Shown: piece by piece, positions 1 to 11,200 of the stretch
Layout: each line of letters starts with the position of its first letter
Numbering within the stretch: position 1 is the first letter of the stretch
Assembly (NCBI GenBank): GCA_026413225.1
Contig: JAPMTP010000073.1
Span: forward strand, 1 to 64,000
Direction of reading: 5' to 3'
DNA: 64,000 nucleotides
DNA from: Otis tarda
Lineage: Eukaryota > Chordata > Aves > Otidiformes > Otididae
Notes under the pieces: model-generated
The model's input: the letters and a program-made list of their open reading frames with translations, nothing else
Databases searched by the model: none
What the model was told of the DNA's origin: nothing
Translations under genes and position numbers: made by a program

Positions 1-1090
1 CAGCTCGCGTGTGGCGGCGAGCATCCGCTGTTCGTCGGCTGGAGGAACGACTTCCTTTTGCGCGGCTGGTTCCAAGTTGACGGTAACAGCCAGTGTGCTA
101 GCTGTGTAGGATAGCGAGGGAGCTCAACTTTTGTGTGTCCGTGGGTCTGCTAGAAAGCGCACGTGAAAGCAGTAAGGGCTTTCAGAGCAGCCGGTTCTCG
201 TGTTGGAGAGTCGCCAGACATCCGCACTTTGAGTGCCTCACCACCCCGAACAGCTTGGAAAACACGACTGGAGTTGTCCCAGCGCAAGCTGTTCAGTCAG
301 GAAAGCAGAGAGATACAATGTTCGTGTGCCTTTCGGGCTGCTAGCAAGAAGCCTCCGGAGCAGGCACTTCTCGTGCGGCAACACTCGTGCCTTCTACGAT
401 CTTGATAGCCCTTTTTTCTCCGGGCAGCCGGCTGTAGCTGATGAGAAGTGTTGGTGGAGAAGACAAATCATCCAGGGAAGCGAAGAGTCGCAATGCTTCT
501 GCGCCGGCGGGGCCGTTAGCAAGAGCTTGAGTGAACAACAGCAAGCGCTCACGTTGCTGACCCTTTTCAAGTTGACGGTAACTGCCAGTGTGCTAGCTGT
601 GTAGGATAGTGAAGGGGCTCAACACGTTTTTATGTCCGTAGATCTGCTAGAAAGCGCACACGTGAAGAGCAGTAAGGGCTTTTCAGAGCAACCGGTTCTC
701 GTGTTGGAGAGTCGCCAGACATCCGCACTTTTAGTGCCTCACCACCCCGGACAGCTTGGAAAACACGATTGAACTGTCCCAGCGCAAGCTGTTCAGTCAG
801 GAAAGCACAGAGATACAATGTTCGTGTGCCTTTCGGGCTGCTAGGAAGAAGCCTCCGGAGCAGGCACTTCTCGTGCGGGTGAAGAGCAGCAAGTGAAGAG
901 CAGCAAGAGCTTTCCCGTGCTGACCCTTTTCCAAGTGAGAGCTTGGCCAGACATTTGCTGTTTTAGTGGTTTTGCTTCTTCTGCGCAGCTTGACAAGGAA
1001 TCATTGCGGCTAAAACACTAAATGTCTGGCCAAGCTCTCACTTGAAAGAGGTCAGCACGGAAAGCTCTTGCTGCTCTTCTCAAAGACAAG
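1..1090. repeat. Diverged, irregular satellite-related repeat block
   Basis: About five or six irregular repeat modules with no convincing gene. The segment 71-382 is repeated at 569-878 (offset about 497 bp), with the shared start CAAGTTGACGGTAAC. Modules at about 162, 345, 520, 664, 844 and 895 follow the same order of motifs as the 190-bp unit at 50-57.6 kb: an AGCAGCAAGAGCTTT-like box, then a CACTTTTGGTGTGGGAGC-like box, a CGTCCGACGTTCG-like box, and a CTGTTCAGTCAGGAAAGC box. The likeness is clear by eye although identity is far lower than within the 50-57 kb array. Short ORFs here are shadows. Inference: an old or degenerate outlier of the same satellite family. Confidence 0.7.
895..1080. 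repeat. Inverted repeat with arms of about 75 bp
   Basis: The left arm at about 895-967 reads GAAGAGCAGCAAGAGCTTTC and onward. The right arm at about 1007-1080 is its reverse complement with only a few mismatches, including the shared core GAGCTTGGCCAGACATTT. The loop is about 40 nt. The arms are satellite-related modules in opposite orientation, the same habit seen in the large array at 49.7-58.1 kb. Confidence 0.85.
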
Positions 1091-1115
1091 GAGGTACCGA
1101 ATTTAAAAAAGAAAT

Positions 1116-1429
1116 TTGGTTAGGTATTGGAATCAGTGGTGGCCTCTATATAAACTGGAGAATGAAGTGAAATGTCCTTATGAGGGACACTCTCCTGCAA
1201 CTATTGTTTTTTTCCTTGGAAGGGGAGGGAAATGGGATGAAGTATCATATGTAGACTTTTTTTTTTTTTTGTGTCCTTCGGGAGAAACCTTGAATGGCAG
1301 AGAGACTGCGGATTAGTACCCCCTCGAGATCCTATGGTACTAGCCCTCGAAAGAGAAGATGGGAGAGAGCGTAAAGGAAAGCTGAGAAGGTGTTGTTCAG
1401 CATGTGGTATTGGAACAAAGATGTTCTAA
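1116..1429 (+). pseudogene. Retroviral gag (matrix-like) remnant, frameshifted
   Basis: Two short open stretches in different frames lie either side of a 14-T run (1257-1270). The first contains LENEVKCPYEGHS and GGKWDEVSYVDFFF. The second contains DCGLVPPRDPMVLALERE and RRCCSACGIG before a stop at 1427-1429. A tryptophan-rich start, a GKWDEV/YVD segment and a cysteine cluster recall the N-terminal Gag of class II (beta-like) endogenous retroviruses. This is recognition by eye, not a search. The T run probably carries the frameshift. No LTR or primer binding site is visible just upstream; the preceding DNA is the satellite-related block. It could also be unrelated low-complexity coding-like sequence. 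Confidence 0.45.
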
Positions 1430-1454
1430 ACTAAACGAGGAACAAGAGCCCGAG

Positions 1455-4030
1455 GATTAGGTGTTCTATAACTCGCATTGTAAAAATTTTTCCTAATTTC
1501 CAATCTAAATCTACCCCCCTCTATTTTAAAACCATTACCCCTCGTCCCTATTGCAACAGGCCCTACTAAACAGCCTTTGCCCATCTTTCTTGTAGGCCCC
1601 CTTGAGGTACTCAGATCTCCCCAGAGCCTCCTCTTCTCCAGGCTGAACAGCCCCAATTCTCTCAAGCCTGTCCTCCATACGAGAGGTGCTCCAGCCACTT
1701 TTTATCATCTTCCTGGCCCTCCTCCTGGACCTTCTCCAACTGGTCCATGTCCTTCTTGTGTTGGGGGCTCCCAGGGACTGGACACAGTACTCCAGGTGGG
1801 GTCTCAGCAGGGCAGAGTAGAGGGGCAGAATCACCTCCCTCGACCTGCTGGCCACGCTCCTCTTGATGCAGCCCAGGATGCGGTTGGCTTTCTGGGCTGC
1901 ATGCGCACATTGCCAGCTCATGTTGAGCTTCTCATCCACCAGTACCCCTTGAGTCCTTCTCCTCCAGGGCTGCTTGCAATACATTCTCAGCCCAGCCTGT
2001 ATTTGTGCTTTGGGTTGCCCCGACTTGTGAGCAGGACCTTACGCTTGGCCTGGTTGAACTTCATGAGGTTTGCACTGGCCCACCTCTCCAGCCTGTCAAG
2101 GTCCCTCTGAATGGCATCCACTTCCCTCCAGTATATTGACTGCACCAAACAGCTCAGTGTCATCAGTAAACTTCCTGAGGGTGCACTCAATGCCACTGCC
2201 CCTGTTGCCGACAAAAATGTTAAACAGCTCTGGTCGCTGTATTGACTCCCTGAGGAACACCACTCATCACTGATCTCCAGTTGCTTCATATCAGGCCATT
2301 GACCGTAACACTGTGAGTGCAACCCACGTAGGCCAATTCCTTGTCCATCAGAGTGGCCCATCCATCAAATTCATCTCTCTTTCCAGTTTAGAGACAAGGA
2401 TGTTGTGCAGGTCAGTGTCAAATGCTTTGTTCAAATCCAGGTAGGTGACATCAGTTGCTTTTCCCTTATCCACCAATGCTGTAATTCTATTGTAGAAAGC
2501 CATCAAATTTGTTAGGCATGATTTTCATATACTGAAGCCATGCTGGCTGTCACCAATCACCCTCCTTATTTTTTCCATGTGCCTTAGCACAGTTTCCAGG
2601 AGGATTTGCTCCATGATCTTGCCAGGTACAGAGCTGAGACTGACAGGCTTGTAGTTCGACAGGTCTTCCTTTTTCCCCTTTTTAGAAATGGGGGTTGTAT
2701 TTCCCCTTTTCCAGTCACGAGACTGCCATACCTTCTCAAATATGATTGAGAGTGGCTTAGCAACTATCATGTGCCAGTTCCCCTCAGTACCCACGGATGT
2801 ATCTCATCAGGTCCCATGGATTTGTGAAGCTTCAGATTCCTTAGATGGTCTTGAACCTGATCTTCTCCTACAACAGGTGTTTATTCTTTCTCCTAGTCTC
2901 TGCCTTTTCCTTCTGCGACTTTGGCACTTGATGAGGCAAAAAAGTCATCGAGTACCTCAAGCTTCTCCATATCCCAGGAAACCACATCTCCATTTTCGCT
3001 TCCAGAGAGAGGCTGACTTTTTCCCTAGTCTTCCCTTTTATCCCTGACGTACCTATAGAAGCTTTTCTTGTTGCCTATGATGTGCCCGGTCGGATTTAAT
3101 TCAGGGCTTTAGCTTTTCTAACCTGAATCCTGGCTGCTCAGACAATTTCTCTGTATTCCTACCAGGCTACTTGTCACTTACTTCTACCACTCTGTAGGCT
3201 TCCTTTTTGTGTTTGAGTTTGTTCAAGAGCTCCTTATTCATCCCTGCAGGCCTCCTGGCGTTCTTGCCCTGACTTCCTCTTTGTTTAGGGATGCATCACT
3301 CTGAGCTTAGAGGAGGTGATCTTTGAATATTAACCAGTTTTTCTTGGGCCCCTCTTCCCTCCAGGGCTTTATCCCATGGTACTTTGCCAAGCAGATTCTT
3401 GAAGATGCCAAAGTCTGCTCTCTTAAAGTCCATGGTAGTGCCAGACTTGCTGTGCACCCTCCTTGCTGCCCATGAAGTCCTCCATGAGAATCAGGGCTTG
3501 TGAGAATGTGACATTGCTCCTACCCCTCTATAAAGGTCTCATCCAGTCCTACCACGTCCTCTTGATATGGGAGGGCCTGTAGCAGACCCTCACTATAATG
3601 TAAACTGTCCCACTGCCCTCCCTTTAATCCTGACTTATAAGATCTTGGTTGGTTCCTCATCTATCCCCAGGCAGAGCTCCATGCACTCCAGATTGACATA
3701 GACAGCAACACCCACTCCTCCTCTCCCTTGCCTATCCTTCTTTAAGAGCCTGTATCCCTTCCATTCCCAATACTCCAGTTATAGGACCCATCCCAACCAC
3801 TTCTCTGTGATGCCAAGATCAAGCCCTGCAGGCTTGTGCACATCTCTAACTCCTCTTGTTTATTCCCCATGCTACATGCCTCTGCATAGAGGCATTTTAA
3901 GTTGGGCACCCCGTGAAGCTGAGCTGCTGGCTGGAGTGGCTGGAATTCCTCTGTGCTGCTCTTCACATGCTCTCCTGCTGACCTGTGATCCTTCTCCAGG
4001 CTCACTGGGGATCTGTCAGTGGCACTTTGT
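1455..4030 (-). mobile_element. CR1 LINE, 5'-truncated, about 2.6 kb
   Basis: A minus-strand CR1 retrotransposon. From right to left it carries part of the ORF2 endonuclease region (3742-4005, with a GWDGSYNWSIGNG stretch), part of the reverse transcriptase (2525-2794, with [20 protein letters not shown] and [20 protein letters not shown]), and the ORF2 C-terminal region (1535-1984, with [20 protein letters not shown] and [20 protein letters not shown]). Reading frames are broken repeatedly, so it is dead. The 3' tail is cut near 1455 and lacks the terminal ATTCTATG repeats. Its 3' sequence matches the CR1 copies at 49.0 and 53.5 kb closely, so the three appear to be one subfamily. Confidence 0.9.
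2525..2794 (-). pseudogene. CR1 ORF2 reverse transcriptase fragment
   Basis: An open stretch of 89 codons inside the CR1. It corresponds to the N-terminal part of the LINE reverse transcriptase domain, marked by [28 protein letters not shown] and a final GDSQHGF. The same region is seen at 33.39-33.82 kb. The frame is lost on both sides and the catalytic palm motifs are not in this piece. Confidence 0.85.
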
Positions 4031-7000
4031 TATTGTGTCCACAAAATTAGTCTTATGTCAATGAAAAAAAAAGTTTTACTACTGAGTATAGCACATCTCC
4101 CCACCCCTATCTGTCTTTCTGAGGTTAAGGGAAGATCTTGAGCTGTTGCTCAATATCATCACTATTCTGGTCAGGTCTGCATTAAACCTTGATTAAAGCA
4201 GTCTGTTCTCAAGGCATGGATCTTTTTGCCATTTTCTCAGTTATTCTGAACAATTGCACAGGAAGACTTAGCAGAGAACAAATAGCTTGCCTTTGAAATG
4301 CAGGTTTTGATGATGTTCCTGAACCAGTATAGCATTTCATTAAAGTTGATAAAGATCTATTAGATCGTCAGGTCAATCTTTTTGAATCAGCAGTATATTT
4401 CTCTGAAATAAAGGATCTATCTTATTCCGAAACTTTAGCTTTCGTTTAATGTCACTACTCCAAGAGAAGAATCATTAGGCAGCCTTGTCTAAGAGCGATA
4501 ATTATCATATTCCCAGTGGAAGGAATCCATCCTAGTTAGAACAGCAACAGATCTTTTCCTGTTCTGGTGAATGAGCTGAGGTACAGTCAAACAGCAATCA
4601 ATTATCTACAATTTAAAGTTCATCTGCACAAAAAAGATGAGTGCTAGCTTCAAAGAAGTTGACATGCTTGCCAATTTGTCAATGCAACCTACAGCATGGT
4701 CCATACTCACAGAGAAATATAAAAGCACTTCATGCTGTTTTTCTCCCAGCATGGGACATATCCTAGAATCAAAGACTTTGCTCTGAGTTTGAGCCGTCCC
4801 TAGCCGGAAAGATTGTGACTTCAGCTGAGACCCAGGCATGGCTTTCTGCTTTAGCTGGTGTCTTCTGGCATTCACAGTGTAATATGTGAAGCTTTCAAGA
4901 CCCATTAATTGCACCTAACAATAATAATAAAAAAAAACATTTTTAATTACTCTTTTCTTTGTGATTTTTTTCTCTTTCCCTCTTGCTATCTCTTTCCCTA
5001 ATATTCCCAAAGGAGTATATCCTTCTGGATGTTTAGGCAATGACTTCATAACATAAATAGTAGCAACAAAGTTGCAGTGAAGGGAGCGATTCCCTTGAAA
5101 ATTTCTGCTTTGTGGACTAGATGCTATTTAGGGTATTAGTAGGTCTATTTATTTTCCAAATTTTAAGATTAATTTCAGTGCTTCCAGTACATTTTCCTAT
5201 AACTTTATGGGAGTCTTATAGAGTGGATGGCATTACTGACTGTGTTTTTGATACAGTACAAAAATTAATTGAAAGCCCTTTTTTTAGTTTCCCAAACCAA
5301 GTCAAATCCTGGATTCTTCTTGTTTCTTGTGGGAATCTGAGTGCTACTCGAATAAAATAGATTTGTCCCTAGCTGTACTACTTCACATTGATTGCAAATA
5401 TTTCTTGATCCAGTTAAAATAATGAATTAATTAGATGTGTTCCTCCACACTTACAATACCCATTAGTTAAACATTTTAGTCTTAAGATTTGTTCTGTTAT
5501 TGGGTGTGAGAGTTACCAGAAGAAGGAAAGTATTTGGGAGCCATTTCTACTCTTCAGTGCTAGTAATTGTGCAGTGCTTTATTTATACAGCAGATACAGC
5601 CACGGCCCTTATGGTGTTTACTACAGAGACTGGAGCTCTGCATCAGTCTCATAAGTTGTGAAAGTCAAGAAAGTTTTCCTGAAGTGATTATTAAAACAAA
5701 TGGCAGTAGATTCTTAATCAGCAGAAAGAGATAAAGAGACAAAAAAGCAGAACTGAACGTGACAGTGGAGTATGCTAATGCTGACCATTTAGATAATGTT
5801 ATCATCATTCAAGAAAACAGCATCAGCTTTTATTTCAACCTTTCACTGTGTACACAAAGTGTAATGTATGGTACCGTAAGAGAGAAGCTCATGTATTACT
5901 AAAGGTTTTTTTTTTCATCATCTACATCCTGCATTTTATGGCTCTTGTTCTCTTTCTGGATTTTTCCATTCAAAGAGTTTAAAAAAAGTCCTTTAAGCTT
6001 AAACAAATAAATATGATGGTTACAGAGAAAAAAAAAATCCCTGAGAAAAGTAGTGAAGCTGAAGTGACTTATTAAAGCTAATTTTCTTTAGTATACCATA
6101 CAAAACCACGACAATATGATGGTTTGTAATTGTTTATTTAATGACATTAGACTTTTTGCCTCAACAATCTTGCCTGGGAGGCTTGCTCTGCACTTTAATA
6201 ATGCTCTATATGAAAAAAACATTTCTTGACATCTGCTTAGTGACATTATTTGTCTTTATATTCCTTTTAACCTCTTTGTCCTGTTGGTAGTCATATTAGC
6301 TAGACAAAATACCAAAATAACTATTATCAGTAAACAGTTCCTGATTTTTACAGAGATCTTTAATAAAATTCTATTATCTGTATTATGCAGTTTAAAAAGC
6401 TATGCGAAGAATTTACAGTATCCTCTTTTGGGCTTATACTACATGCCTTGCATTAATCTTTTTATCATTCTCATTTTTCCACTGTGTTAGTTATATACAA
6501 TCTTTTCATTTGAATTAGCAAGGAAAAAAATAACAAAGCAAAATAACAACAAAACCAAACATACAATCTAACAAAAAACCTCCAGTCCTCAAATTTGTCT
6601 TTGTAATCCAGATACTCTGTGAGGTTCTGTGTTTTACTGTACCCTGAAAGAGTGTGTGTGGTCTTTTTGCAGTTCAGTTGCAGTAAATTTCTGCTTAAAC
6701 TGTGGGGTTTTTTTTTAGGATATTGTATATTACTACTGTCAATAATCTGTAATTTCACTTGACAAAAGTCAGTGTACCTCTTGCTACATTCACATTACAG
6801 TTATAGTGGACCAGAACTGTTTCACATTCACCAGTGTGTCGCAGACTTGGAAACATACAGACTGTATAGCTTGTGCACTTTGGTGGGATGATAAAAAGAA
6901 GTGGCTTAAACTATCATTGTTAGAAAAACAGTCTGATCTTTGAGGTGCAGATATTTAAGAAAGATCTGCTGTATCAATATAGGTGTTACACCTTCTGCTT

Positions 7001-7118
7001 CCTTTTGCCATGCTTCTCTGTGAGCCAGTTTTGGAAACCAATAGTGCTAGAGAGCAGCAGCGTTGTTACCTTTCTTCCTCATGAGGATAGAGACCAGGTC
7101 CTCATGCTATTTAAACAT
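4031..7118. other. AT-rich unannotated sequence
   Basis: I see no gene, RNA gene or recognisable mobile element. ORFs are short and have stop-rich surroundings, as expected by chance in AT-rich DNA. There are short A and T runs. Presumably intergenic or intronic. Confidence 0.6.
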
Positions 7119-7536
7119 TGTCCTAGTTTTGGATGAGATAGAGTTAATTTTCTTCCTAGTAGCTAGTATAGTGCTGTGTTTTGGATTTAGGGTGAGAATA
7201 ATGTTGATAACACACTGATGGTTTAGTTGTTGACAAGTAGCGCTTACATTAAGTCAAGGACTTTTCAGCTTCTCATGTCCTGTGAGCAGGAAGGCTGGAG
7301 GTATAAGAGGAGCTGGGAGGGGATATAGCCAGGACAGCTGACCCAAACTGGCCAAAGGGATATTCCATACCATATGACATCAAGTTGAACATATAAACTG
7401 GAAGGAGTTGGCCTGCGGTGATTTCTGCTTGGGTACTAACTGGGCATCGGTTGGCAGCTGGCAGAGTGGTTCCACCACTTCGTTTATTTGGTTTTTTGCT
7501 TATGTCTCTTTTTGTTGTTTTCCTTTTTCATTACAA

Positions 7537-7567
<31 letters not shown>

Positions 7568-7712
7568 ATTTCAATCATTAAACTGTTTTTATCTCAACTC
7601 ACAAGTTTTCATACTTTTTAACCTTCTGATTCTCTTCCCCATCTCACCAGGGGTGGAGTAGAGGGAGTGAGCAGCTGTGTGGTACTTAGTTGCTGGCTGG
7701 GTTTAGACCACA
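7119..7712 (+). mobile_element. Solo LTR, avian ERVL-like type
   Basis: Starts TGTCCTAGTTTTGGATGAGA and ends near GTTTAGACCACA, so it has TG..CA ends. Internal landmarks are AGAATAATGTTGATAACACA, CTTTTCAGCTTCTCATG and ACCCAAACTGGCCAAAGGGA, which I recognise from the abundant ERVL-type LTR of neoavian birds. A TATTATT microsatellite (7539-7567) lies in the 3' part, usual for this family. A clean target duplication could not be confirmed. No internal retroviral sequence is present, so this is a solo LTR. Confidence 0.8.
7539..7567. repeat. (ATT)n microsatellite
   Basis: About ten TTA/ATT units inside the solo LTR. It is a characteristic part of this LTR family and not an independent insertion. 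Confidence 0.9.
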
Positions 7713-8020
7713 AAAACCACGTAAGTCTCAGAAATATTTTCTCAGAAAGATGCTTGTGAGATACAAAAGAATCTGCTTATGCACATCTAACTTCCAATTC
7801 TATTTTAGAATTTAAGAAGCCATTTTGGCTTTCATAAAGAGCTCTTGTTTGCTGCTTCATGTACAAGATAGCTGCTGAATTTTACATGTGAGACATCTGT
7901 ATTTCAAGAATTGAGTGACTGCTCTGTACAGTCAGGAAAGCACATTGGACTCTTCTTGGTTTAAAAAACATTATATAAGAATAATGTACTGTAATAGTAG
8001 TCTATTTATTAATCCATTTA

Positions 8021-8252
8021 GCATAGAATCATAGAATGTTTTGTGTTGTAAGGGACCTTAAGGAGATCATCTAGTTCCAACCCCTCTTCCATTGAGAGGA
8101 ATACCTTGCACTAGATGAGGTCACCCAAAAGCCCCATCCAACCTGGCCTTGAACACTTCCAGGGATGGGGCATCCACAACTTCTCTGGACAACCTGTTCC
8201 AGTGCCTCACCACCTTCACGGTGAAGAATTTCTTCCTTAATTCCTTACTTCC
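8021..8252 (-). mobile_element. CR1 LINE, short 3' end
   Basis: Begins with the reverse complement of the CR1 tail (ATAGAATCATAGAATG) and continues through the conserved 3' untranslated region (CATCCAACCTGGCCTTGAAC, GGGCATCCACAACTTCTCTG). About 230 bp; strongly 5'-truncated. A C/T-rich simple tract (CTTCCTTC repeats) follows to 8283. Confidence 0.95.
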
Positions 8253-8283
8253 TTAATTTCCTTCCTTCCTTCCTTCTTTTTCT
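8225..8283. repeat. CTTCC-rich simple repeat
   Basis: Imperfect CCTT/CTTC repeats at the 5' truncation point of the minus-strand CR1. Confidence 0.8.
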
Positions 8284-11200
8284 TTATAGTATCAGTTAAT
8301 CTTACAGCAAGCAAATGGAAGCATTGACTTTCCTTCAGAATGAGCACCAGTCAAGTCCAAGCTTCTCCACTTTGTATCACTGATGGGAGGAAGACAGAGC
8401 ACTTTTTGTGATGAAATGATGACTAAGGCTTCAAGATTTATTAGACAAGAACAGAAGAACTGCCCTCGCATGAAGAGCCTGCTAATGCATTCAGCCTGCT
8501 TCCCTATCACTTTGTGTCATGATGCCACTGTTGTAACACAAGTGCAAAATAAACATTTAAAAACAGTATTGACCCCAAATCTACGTTTAAATTTATACTT
8601 CCTATTCCCATAGTTTTCCAGGGGGCTGAGGTTTTTCCAAGGCATTAATTTTAACTTTATTTAAAATTTTAGGAAAGATTTAAGTAATTTTCTACAAAAG
8701 AACAAAAACTTAAATTAAATTCACTTCTAAGTACATGACAGACTACAGGTAGGATAACAAATATGGATAGAGCAGGCAGGGGACAGGGCTGTTGGACCCT
8801 GGCATATTGAATGATTAATGTTTTTTAAACTAAGGAAATACTCTTTATTAATGGGTTTAAACATAATTTCTTTATTCAACATAATTGACAGATGGAATAA
8901 ATCACCACACCAGCAGCAGAAAAAGAAACTAACAAATATAAATAGATTTTAAGGAAAAAATAGGAAAACTGTTGGAGAAAAACTAATTTTTTGAGAGTGT
9001 ATGCTGAAAAGGGCTAAAAAAATAAGCAGAGAGGTGGCTTTTAGGATGAGTGTTATACTTACTTTAGGGCTTACAAGATATATTGTTGTCTATTTTGTAC
9101 ATAGGTTTAGGCAACTGCTTTGTGCTGGTCAGGTTTTTTTTTTTTTTTTTTTTTGTTCTCTTCAGCAGTGACACAATTTGATTTTTCAGTATCTTCTGGG
9201 AATTGTTTGTCTATGCTTTTCTGTCTTTTTTGAACTTTATTAATACTGAAAATAAGGTGAATGTATCTTTTTTTTTTTTCATTTTACCTGAGATTTCTCC
9301 TTAGTGTTTGTTCAGATTTAGGATCCCCGTTTGTATTGTTTTTCTGTTTTAGGATGTTTTGCTGAAATACTACTGTTTAATTTAACTTTCTTATAGATAT
9401 GACAGTCCTAGTCTCGCTTCTTCAAGGATGAGAAACTGCATCTATAATGTAATGGTAAATATATAACTACAGTAGAGTCTTATCTTCTAGTGGGAGGTAA
9501 CTCCTTTGTTATATATAGATATCACTGTGGAGTCTGAAAATCAGTAAGATTGGTTATGATGTGATACATACTAGTCCAGCAAGAAAAATATTTGAGAATT
9601 GAACAGAAATTAGTTTATTCACAGTTGCTAGAAGTAACTAATTATGAACAAAAATTACATTTAAAAACTATATTTTTAAGCCACACTATTACAGAATAAG
9701 TCTCCCCTCACCCCAAGATTAACTGCTAATGCATGTATTACTGTTCTTTTTATACACTCCCTCATTAATCTATTAGGAGTTAAACAATTCCAGAGTATTT
9801 ACCATTTTAGATGATCTAAACTATAAGCCCTATCTCAATTAGTAATGTCAAAATTGGGAATTTTGCTTCCTAATGGAAGAGTGTAAATTCCCTCTTTGGA
9901 GGGATCTCTTGACAGAGCTAGATTGAATACTGTAGCAAGTTTCATAGCATCCAGAGTCTGATGAACAGTGGATCTCATTATCCTGCCTGGACATCAGCAA
10001 GGCTACAAAGGGAAATGGTAAGCTGAGCTAAAATGGGCTTTTAAAATGATGTGGGATGCATTTTAATGTCTTGGACCAGGAAATCTCGATCCAAAGGTAG
10101 ATGTCTGAGAAACTCTTAGGTGTATTTTCTCCTCTGTCTTTCCAAAGCTTGCAAGATCTGTAACAGTTTGTATGCAATGTGAAACAGCTTCAATCAGAGA
10201 GAGAGAGACTGAGTGGGTCCTCCACCTCCAGTATTTAACAGTCTAAGGACTGAAGTATATTAGTAAAAGATGTAAACACAAGTTTGAAAAGATAGTTGCA
10301 AGAAAAGAGCTTGAGTTTATTATCTCTTCTTTAAAGAAGAGCATCTGTTGAAACTGAGAAATGTGGGGGTTTTTTTCCAAGTTCTCAGGTAGAGAAAATT
10401 ATTTTTTCCTGAACTATAAAAAAAGTCCACTATTAAAAATAAAACATAAAAGTCCATGAGAAAAAGTACAACATGAGACTTTAAACTTCTCACTTTCCAT
10501 AGCTACTCTGCTAGTGAGGACCTCTTCGTGTTTATGGCTTTTTTAACTGTTTTTTTTTGGAATACTGTAGGTCTTCTTATGTTCTCCAGATGAGAGCTAA
10601 TATCCTACTCTAGTCCATATCTGTCATTACAGTGGCCAGGCTACCCAGGTTTAGTACTTAGACATCTTTAAGGAGTTTGGACCACATGCTAGCCTGCTCC
10701 CTTGAACTGAGATCTTAAAGATGGCTCAAAAAGAAACAAAAACCAGTAAAATGTCCTGAGATCAATCCTTAGATTTAATCAGCAAAATTGGAAATTAAAC
10801 TTTTGTGTATTGTTCTTAAAAATGGGACAGCTGGTACACAGATAACATACAGCTGGCAAGATCAATTTCTTGAAAGATTAAGAAATAAAGCAGACTTAGT
10901 GATTATCTTCATTTCAGTCAAGAGTTAATTAAAGGGATCAATCCCCAAAATGATTATATTTCAAAAATTTCTGTCTACATTGTTTTGCATGAACTATGTG
11001 CCAACATCTTCTGTCATTGAGCCTGAAGAGATTAATTTCCATAGCTTTCCAGCAGCTGGTTTCATTAATGTTATTGTTCACGATAATTTATCAAGACTGG
11101 AAAACACCTGGCTTGGAGCAAAAATCTGATTTTGAAATTAGGATCTTTGACTGAAGTAACCAATTCCACAAACCGAGCTCTTACACTTAAATTCACAAGG

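Noticed and set aside
8225..8283. Polypyrimidine tract as a splice acceptor
   Set aside because: It is a simple repeat at a CR1 truncation point with no adjoining coding sequence.
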